Positions 18,804 through 23,514 of a stretch of 23,514 bases of DNA are shown here, one piece after another. Position numbers and translations under genes: made by a program. A model generated the notes under the pieces. That model made no database searches and was not told where the DNA came from. It saw only the letters and a program-made list of their open reading frames with translations. The stretch comes from Amoeboradix gromovi (taxonomy: Eukaryota; Sanchytriomycota; Sanchytriomycetes; Sanchytriales; Sanchytriaceae). Position 1 is the stretch's first letter; each line of letters starts with the position of its first letter. The stretch lies in assembly GCA_018985225.1 (NCBI GenBank), contig JADGIF010000070.1, positions 1 to 23,514 on the forward strand. Direction: 5' to 3'.

Positions 18804-19151
18804 GTTTCAAAAGAATTTAAAAATGTGGAACACACTGCGAGAATGGCCAGAAACATGATCTGGAGACACTCCTGTCAGTGTTTTACAAAGCAGATTAAAA
18901 TTTGTTTATACACTTGTGATCTCAGTGGAAATAACAGTAATAAGACTGTCACGCCATGATAGCTAGAGTTATGTCTTTTGGATGGGGCAAACGATTAATA
19001 ATGGCCCACCTTGGATGAGATATTTATTGTTTTCAACATTATTGCACAAAAACTCTTTCAAATGATCGCGATCTTTATCGATCGTTTTTGTGGGTTTCTG
19101 GCTCAAATTACATTCAGGACAGCTTTTGCAATGCGCTAATCTGAGATTTAA
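18804..19151. other. Region between repeat gene and element end
   Basis: No convincing gene. A minus-strand frame of 66 codons (18969-19169) carries CKSCPECN and DKDRDH, but it starts inside the repeated element, has no second zinc pair and matches no family I know. It may be another worn element fragment. Confidence 0.35.
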
Positions 19152-19384
19152 AAAAATTGTTTGGCACATTAGTTTAAAATATGAAAGAACGCGAAATGAC
19201 TAGGGAAAAGAGATAATTTCACCAAGAAGTGGTTTAATAACAGAATTAGTATTACTCATAATATTTCGCACCGTTTAGCTACTGCATGAACAGTATACTT
19301 TGCTTACGCTGTGACAAGATTGACTTTTTCAGTTACTCTAAAAGATTTTGATTCTCTAAGAAGTCGAGACTTTTAGTGAGGAGT
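19152..19384 (+). repeat. Inverted-repeat arm B (element right end, family B)
   Basis: Reverse-complement partner of 8096-8335. It ends GACTTTTAGTGAGGAGT, 34 nt before the hydrolase ATG. A terminal hairpin (CTAAGAAGT, loop CGAG, ACTTTTAG) can form near 19357-19376; the other arm has base changes there that weaken it. Confidence 0.75.
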
Positions 19385-19417
19385 CCTTAAACGTCGATTA
19401 ATTGAAACAATCGAGCT

Positions 19418-20338
19418 ATGTCCATTCAGCAGGAATTAATATTAAAAGATGGAAGGATCATGCAATATAAAGAATGTGGAGATTTTGGTAGTGCCACTAA
19501 GTTAGTGTTATTCCATGGCTTGTTTGCAATTGGAGATTTCAGTACCCGAGAAAAGCAGTTTAAAAAGCTGAAAGTGCACTGCTTGTCTCCAAATTTACCA
19601 GGATGGGTGAAATCCAGTAGTTGGCCAAATGATAAACCAATCAAGGAGTACGCCAACGATGTGCTGGAACTCTTGAACCACAAGTTCAAAGACTTAAAAA
19701 AAATAAAAATTTATACAGCTGGTGGATCCTATGGTTCAGTTTTTGCTCAAATTGTTGCAGGAAATCTTGAATGTGTGAGTGGATTTTTAAGTATTGGTGG
19801 TTTTTCGTCATTTTATCTGAATAAAGATTATGCAAAAGGTATGACCTGGTTCAACTGGATCTCCGTTGGTACACCAGGCTACTATTTTCCTCTTATCCAG
19901 TGGCTACTAGCCAAAGCGCTTAAGAAAAAAATTTCTACACAAGAAGGTGCACGGTCTATCATGGAAAAGGCATTAAACTTGTCGAGTTTAGAATTAGAAC
20001 AGGCAAAAGAATGGACCCTCAGAACCGGCAGAACTATCGAAGAAGTTAAGGAGAGTATGACTAATCAGATGGTTCAGAGCTTGGAATTCTCCACTGATGG
20101 TTACATACAAGTGCCAAGAGTTTTGCATGCTGACTGGGGATTTGTGCCTGCAGAAATCACAAACAAGTACATCATGATTGTAGGTGCCAGAGATGACCAT
20201 GCGGCACACTACCAAATGCAAAAATGGCTAGCAGATTCTTATGAGTGCAAATTGAAAACGATTGAAGGTGGCCATATCTCAGCAATCTTTTGTATTGATT
20301 TGTTGTTCGAAGAGTTTATAAATAACATGAAGAGATAA
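19418..20338 (+). CDS. Alpha/beta-hydrolase fold protein
   Basis: 306 residues, no signal peptide or membrane anchor, so probably cytosolic. It shows the fold's strand-turn pattern: LVLFHGLFAIG (oxyanion region), nucleophile Ser104 in GGSYGS, a cap region with a Trp/Pro/Tyr-rich stretch (about 140-175), acid residue Asp259 or Asp260 in GARDDHAAH, and His286 in EGGHISAIF. The triad is thus complete. The substrate cannot be read from sequence; epoxide hydrolase, lipase-like and hydrolytic dehalogenase relatives all share this layout. Transcription may begin in or near the element end at 19384. AATAAA begins 1 nt after the stop. Confidence 0.88.
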   Translation: MSIQQELILKDGRIMQYKECGDFGSATKLVLFHGLFAIGDFSTREKQFKKLKVHCLSPNLPGWVKSSSWPNDKPIKEYANDVLELLNHKFKDLKKIKIYTAGGSYGSVFAQIVAGNLECVSGFLSIGGFSSFYLNKDYAKGMTWFNWISVGTPGYYFPLIQWLLAKALKKKISTQEGARSIMEKALNLSSLELEQAKEWTLRTGRTIEEVKESMTNQMVQSLEFSTDGYIQVPRVLHADWGFVPAEITNKYIMIVGARDDHAAHYQMQKWLADSYECKLKTIEGGHISAIFCIDLLFEEFINNMKR

Positions 20339-20452
20339 TAATAAACTTTTTAATCATTATACCTATTTCAAGCTGAATGATGATTGGACGTGGATGGTCG
20401 CTCTAAACAATCGGAGATTTCACCACTCTCCCCATCGAACGAGTTTTCAATT

Positions 20453-21244
20453 ATGAAATTGAGTAGATTACCAAAGCCTGCAAAAAACCTTATTTTACAG
20501 TACAGTGGGTTTTACGGGTGCCTGCTTTTAAACCATTACGAAACTGCAAAACAGATTAGAAATTCAAATCCGTTATACATGGAAGTGGAAATAAAATATG
20601 AAAATGCATCTGAACCATATCTCAAATGTGTAATTCACTTCAATGGGGAGTGGAAGTTTGGAATTGTTAAATCAGATACCAGTGATTTAGATGATATAAA
20701 GTGGATGATTGTTTCTAATTATGATTCGTTAAGTACTTTGTTACATCAACCAATATCGGTTATGTTCAGCGAGAGAAACGAAACCGTGATACTGAGCTGC
20801 TGGTATTCGTTCGAGCCACTGAAGCAGTCCTTTAGCATGGGCACTTACGCATTTATTCCAAAGCGGGTGGAAAAATGTTCCGAGGTATTGAATACCTTCT
20901 TAAGCACATATATACAAATAGATAGTATGAAATTGGCCAAAAAAACGGACTCACCATTACTAACTATTAACAACATGGCTATTGGGTGCATGTACTACAA
21001 GGAATTTGTAATAGTGAGAGAAATCGACGAGGAAACCTATTTGTGCATATATTTTAATCACGATTCGCAATTAATTGAATTGATGGGTACGCTTTTGCTA
21101 CACCATAAGCAAAAGTTCCATATTAGCTCTGATTTTACAACTAATTTGTGGCCAGTGGGGTTTGGAAAACAAAGAGAATTTGCTAATGCACTCCAGTCTC
21201 TTAAAGAGACCAAGTTTAGTTATAAAAAAATTTTGACTGAGTAA
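20453..21244 (+). CDS. Unrecognised conserved-looking protein
   Basis: 263 residues from ATG 20453 (MKLSRLPKPAKN). The open frame continues back to a TGA at 20381 without another ATG, so a non-ATG start or a missed 5' exon is possible; the upstream part (SPLSPSNEF) is protein-like. No signal peptide or clear membrane span. The protein is mixed alpha/beta with many aromatic residues (EWKFGIV, ILSCWYSFEPL, NLWPVGFGKQREF). I do not recognise a family. It lies head-to-tail after the hydrolase, 114 nt from its stop. AATAAA overlaps the stop. Confidence 0.7.
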   Translation: MKLSRLPKPAKNLILQYSGFYGCLLLNHYETAKQIRNSNPLYMEVEIKYENASEPYLKCVIHFNGEWKFGIVKSDTSDLDDIKWMIVSNYDSLSTLLHQPISVMFSERNETVILSCWYSFEPLKQSFSMGTYAFIPKRVEKCSEVLNTFLSTYIQIDSMKLAKKTDSPLLTINNMAIGCMYYKEFVIVREIDEETYLCIYFNHDSQLIELMGTLLLHHKQKFHISSDFTTNLWPVGFGKQREFANALQSLKETKFSYKKILTE

Positions 21245-21398
21245 ATAAATTGATTTATGGAATCACTTCGTTGTTGTGTAGAAAATACTATGGTATAGTA
21301 GGAAGCCGTACAGAAATTACTTTATCTACTTGAGAAATAAATGCGCAAAGTATGACGATTATTGCACTCAATTGATGACTTGAAACAAAAGAGACGTT

Positions 21399-22334
21399 AT
21401 GTTTTTTTGTCACGAATGTCTCAATCTTAGTGAAGTATACCCTTGCAGTAATTGTCAAAGTGAGTTTTTAGAAGAGTCGGCAACTGTAAATCCTCTTGAA
21501 GAACTAGGACACGCTTTTGTAAGAGAAATATCAAGAGCAACTCGTCGTCAAAATCAAGATACTCAGCCAGATGAGACTGCTAGAACAAACTCTGAGTTTA
21601 ACTACAATCTTCCGAGACACCGGCAAAATAATACAGAAACAAATAGATCCCAGGAACCTTTGGGATCTCAAGATATGTTGTTCAATATATTTGATCTAAT
21701 AAACAGCGTAGGTGATGGAGTTCAATTCCAAATGGGAAGCGAGGGTGGACTAAATGATTTATTAAACCAGTTGTTCCAGCAGCATGAGACTCAAGAGAAT
21801 CCAGTACCTAAAAATGTTTTGAATTCCTTCAAGCGAAAAGAATTTTTAACTCCAAAAGACTGTGCCATCTGTCAAGATATTCTAGAGTATGGTTTAGAGC
21901 TAAAATGCAAGCATGTGTTTCATGAGGACTGCATTAAAGAGTGGTTTAAAAGCCATAATACTTGTCCCATTTGCCGCGCCGAAGTGTGCCCTGCTGAAGA
22001 GTGCGAGCCCATAGAAAGGCCAACAAGTGTTCCTCCACCCAGAAGAGCGCAAAACCAACAGCACAATAGAAGTAGAAGTGTTCCCAGAAATCCGGATCCC
22101 ATTTCGGTGTTTGTTAATTCAGATTCCAATGAACGTGGCCCAATAAGTCCACCTTTTCGTAGAAGATATATACAGCCTGGTGATCTAGGATTTGTAATGA
22201 TGGAATCGGAGCCCTTACCGGAGGTGAACACAAATGAAGCAACACCAGCAAACAGCAGCGAACAAATTAATACAGGGTCCGAGCACCCGCCCAGGCGAAG
22301 ATCATTTTTTAGTAGACTGTTTGGCTCAAATTAA
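21399..22334 (+). CDS. RNF126/RNF115-like E3 ubiquitin ligase
   Basis: 311 residues. The N-terminal four-Cys zinc finger (CHEC at 4-7 and CSNC near 16-19, then EFLEE) matches the BCA2/RNF126 zinc finger, which binds ubiquitin or BAG6 in animals. A disordered middle is followed by a RING-H2 finger at about 155-196 (CAIC...CKHVFHEDC...CPIC), preceded by the usual LTPKDCAICQD. The tail is rich in Pro, Arg and Ser and ends RRRSFFSRLFG. RNF126-type ligases act in cytosolic quality control of mislocalised proteins. The stop is only 2 nt from the stop of the convergent MPC1 gene, so transcripts must overlap. Confidence 0.88.
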   Translation: MFFCHECLNLSEVYPCSNCQSEFLEESATVNPLEELGHAFVREISRATRRQNQDTQPDETARTNSEFNYNLPRHRQNNTETNRSQEPLGSQDMLFNIFDLINSVGDGVQFQMGSEGGLNDLLNQLFQQHETQENPVPKNVLNSFKRKEFLTPKDCAICQDILEYGLELKCKHVFHEDCIKEWFKSHNTCPICRAEVCPAEECEPIERPTSVPPPRRAQNQQHNRSRSVPRNPDPISVFVNSDSNERGPISPPFRRRYIQPGDLGFVMMESEPLPEVNTNEATPANSSEQINTGSEHPPRRRSFFSRLFGSN

Positions 22335-22336
22335 AT

Positions 22337-22681
22337 TTATTTTACTTCTATTTTCTCTTCGTCTTTGGATCCACTCAAATAATGGTAATTTAGAAATCTA
22401 TATCCTTGAACTAGTTGTGCAATCTCATTGGTGAAATGACATGCAAATAAAAGATTGTTACGAGGCTGCACTTTCACCGCAAATCTCATGAACAATATCG
22501 AATATGCTCCAAGAGCAATGGTCATTTTACCACTTATAAATTCTGGTGATTTCTGAGTATCAGCTATTGCTGCTAATGGCAGTCCCCAGTTAAACACTGG
22601 ACCCCAAAAATGTGTTGAAAGTAAATAAGTTCTAAATTCTTTTGAGCCTAACTGAGAAAAAAAGGAAGTCATTTGGGACAT
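22337..22681 (-). CDS. MPC1: Mitochondrial pyruvate carrier subunit 1
   Basis: 114 residues. With MPC2 it forms the inner-membrane heterodimer that imports pyruvate into mitochondria. Diagnostic stretches: [21 protein letters not shown], the [10 protein letters not shown] loop, and [22 protein letters not shown] with the conserved NE pair. Length equals human MPC1 (109) plus a short acidic tail. No intron. It implies a respiring mitochondrion in this organism. AATAAA overlaps the stop, inside sequence shared with the neighbour's 3' end. Confidence 0.95.
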   Translation of the reverse strand: MSQMTSFFSQLGSKEFRTYLLSTHFWGPVFNWGLPLAAIADTQKSPEFISGKMTIALGAYSILFMRFAVKVQPRNNLLFACHFTNEIAQLVQGYRFLNYHYLSGSKDEEKIEVK

Positions 22682-22690
22682 AATCTACAA

Positions 22691-22820
22691 AGACCAGACA
22701 AACTTTCCAAAACAAGTTTCAAAAAAGCGGATCAGTCAAATACAAATGTCCATATTTTTTCATCTTTGCTTCAAGCAAATACTTGCTGCTGATGACTGCT
22801 TTTTTTTGAAAGTCTGGTCT
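22691..22820. repeat. Imperfect inverted repeat upstream of MPC1
   Basis: AGACCAGAC-CTTTC (22691-22707, with an AAA insertion) pairs with GAAAGTCTGGTCT (22808-22820). A second inner pairing joins AAAAAAGC...CAGTCA (22721-22737) with TGACTGCTTTTTT (22793-22805). Arms enclose about 55 nt. It could be a small MITE-like insertion or a structured promoter region. Confidence 0.5.
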
Positions 22821-22839
22821 GGTTTTATCATGCAATGGA

Positions 22840-23038
22840 TTATTTATGACCGGAAGGTTTTCGAAACATTCCCTTCTCTGTCCACAACCACAATGGCGTA
22901 ACCTTTGGCTCTATATGATATCGCTGAATGTTTCTGTACTCTCCATCAAATTCAAGAGATTTAAGCGCTCTTTGGTTGTGTTAAACTCAAGAATATGCAA
23001 ATACAATATCTTTTATAGAATTTTTTTATTGAGATCAT
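22840..23038 (-). CDS. Candidate 53-residue protein, two exons
   Basis: The downstream exon (complement of 22840-22967) reads LKSLEFDGEYRNIQRYHIEP and onward to KGMFRKPSGHK and a TAA, clearly protein-like. An upstream exon from ATG 23038 (MISIKKFYKRY) joins in frame if a 37-nt GT-AG intron (22968-23004, donor GTATTT, with a TTTAAC motif) is removed. A 19-nt alternative (22968-22986) also keeps frame. The protein is small and basic; I do not recognise it. Without splicing, the region is broken by a frameshift, so a pseudogene is the other reading. Confidence 0.45.
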
Positions 23039-23102
23039 AAAATGGCACTTTCTATCATGCTTATAAATGCAAGCACCATAGTAAACCACTAACCATACTA
23101 TT

Positions 23103-23388
23103 TCACTCTCTAACATCTTGTTTGGCATATGACAACCCTAGAACCATTTCTAGATTAAATGAGACACCAAATATAAAAACTAGACTAACTCGTTTTTAAA
23201 GGTGCACCATACAGAGGAAATGCTATCATTAACAAAAGATCTTCTATTATACCAATTTTCTTTAATTGATTGTATTCCTCTTTTTGAAATAAAACTAGAA
23301 GACCCTGCATCTCGTTCAAATATATGAGGTCTTTGAGCATCTAAGCAAAAGGTGCATTTTCCTAGACGGGATTCTCTTCTAGAGTCAT
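23103..23388 (-). CDS. Candidate small gene or partial ORF at right edge
   Basis: Two readings compete. (1) Exons 23368-23388, 23190-23340 and 23103-23149 join in frame to 72 residues with introns of 27 and 40 nt; the main exon starts at an ATG and reads MLKDLIYLNEMQGLLVLFQK, then IIEDLLLMIAFPLYGAPLKT. (2) Another minus-strand frame is open from 23503 to a TAG at 23180, about 107 codons without an ATG, including SRLGKCTFCLDAQRP. Frame 2 is longer and has more AT-rich third positions; frame 1 looks more like a folded protein. Only one can be real, and neither is recognised. Confidence 0.3.
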
Positions 23389-23491
23389 TTTGTAATGTTA
23401 TACTAACATCATTACTCTTATCTATTTCTTTGAAGTGTAATAGTGATATTTTATTTGAAATAAAGATTGGATGAAAGAGTAAAAGAATAGC

Positions 23492-23510
23492 TGTACAGAA
23501 TATTTATTTT
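23492..23510 (+). repeat. 19-bp direct repeat shared with window start
   Basis: TGTACAGAATATTTATTTT occurs here and at 1-19, in the same orientation. The flanks differ after 19 bases, and four more bases follow here, so this is not a plain end overlap of a circle. It may be the edge of a dispersed repeat at which the assembly broke. Confidence 0.7.
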
Positions 23511-23514
23511 TGAA

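Noticed and set aside
18969-19169. 66-codon minus-strand frame with CKSCPECN
   Set aside because: Begins inside the repeat, only one Cys cluster, no recognisable domain; too weak to call a gene.
22846-23040. 64-codon plus-strand frame
   Set aside because: Composition is poor and the minus strand of the same bases gives better protein-like sequence.
1-23514. Circular molecule suggested by the shared terminal 19-mer
   Set aside because: The two copies do not overlap exactly at the ends and their flanks differ; gene content is ordinary nuclear.
1-23514. tRNA or rRNA genes
   Set aside because: No cloverleaf or rRNA core motif was found by eye on either strand.

Overview
The window comes from a very compact, AT-rich eukaryotic nuclear genome that uses the standard code (TAA, TAG and TGA all end clear genes). 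Gene content is eukaryotic throughout: a SERCA-type calcium pump, profilin, an mRNA guanylyltransferase, mitochondrial pyruvate carrier MPC1, two RING-H2 proteins, a triple-doublecortin protein and a TMEM87-like membrane protein. Profilin looks closer to yeast or amoebozoan forms than to animal ones. The guanylyltransferase is single-function, as in fungi, without the fused triphosphatase of animals. The helicase resembles Hcs1/IGHMBP2. I infer an early-diverging fungus or a relative, possibly flagellated or parasitic; the species is not identifiable by eye.

The most striking feature is intron size. Five conserved genes each need one GT-AG intron of only 20-22 nt to restore the conserved protein: TMEM87-like 20, SERCA 22, profilin 20, transaldolase 21, guanylyltransferase 20. 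Most carry a TTAAT, TTAAC or CTAAC branch-like motif next to the acceptor. Applying the same pattern suggests small, otherwise invisible genes at 13585-13874 and 22840-23038, and one less certain at 23103-23388. 3' ends are equally compressed: AATAAA overlaps or almost touches many stop codons, and one convergent pair is 2 nt apart.

Layout: 1-416, unassigned sequence, then a solo element end touching the helicase start; 418-2193, helicase; 2584-3830, decayed mobile-element fragments (a minus-strand zinc ribbon, a plus-strand TnpB/Fanzor-like 3' end, an ankyrin-like remnant); 3902-6835, doublecortin gene and a secreted Pro/Glu-rich repeat gene; 6880-7958, TMEM87-like gene; 8096-9654, one arm of a long inverted repeat and a second TnpB/Fanzor-like copy; 10001-17578, calcium pump, profilin, candidate nested gene, RING protein, transaldolase and guanylyltransferase; 17964-18803, a 22-residue-repeat protein; 19152-19384, the second inverted-repeat arm; 19418-22681, alpha/beta hydrolase, unknown gene, RNF126-like E3 and MPC1; then small candidate genes and a 19-bp motif that is also present at position 1.

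The genes do not form a pathway; they are ordinary housekeeping and cytoskeletal genes packed together. The unifying oddities are the minimal introns, the minimal 3' ends, and a family of decayed TnpB/Fanzor-like elements. The conserved right ends of these elements keep a hairpin and all point toward the 5' end of the next gene.
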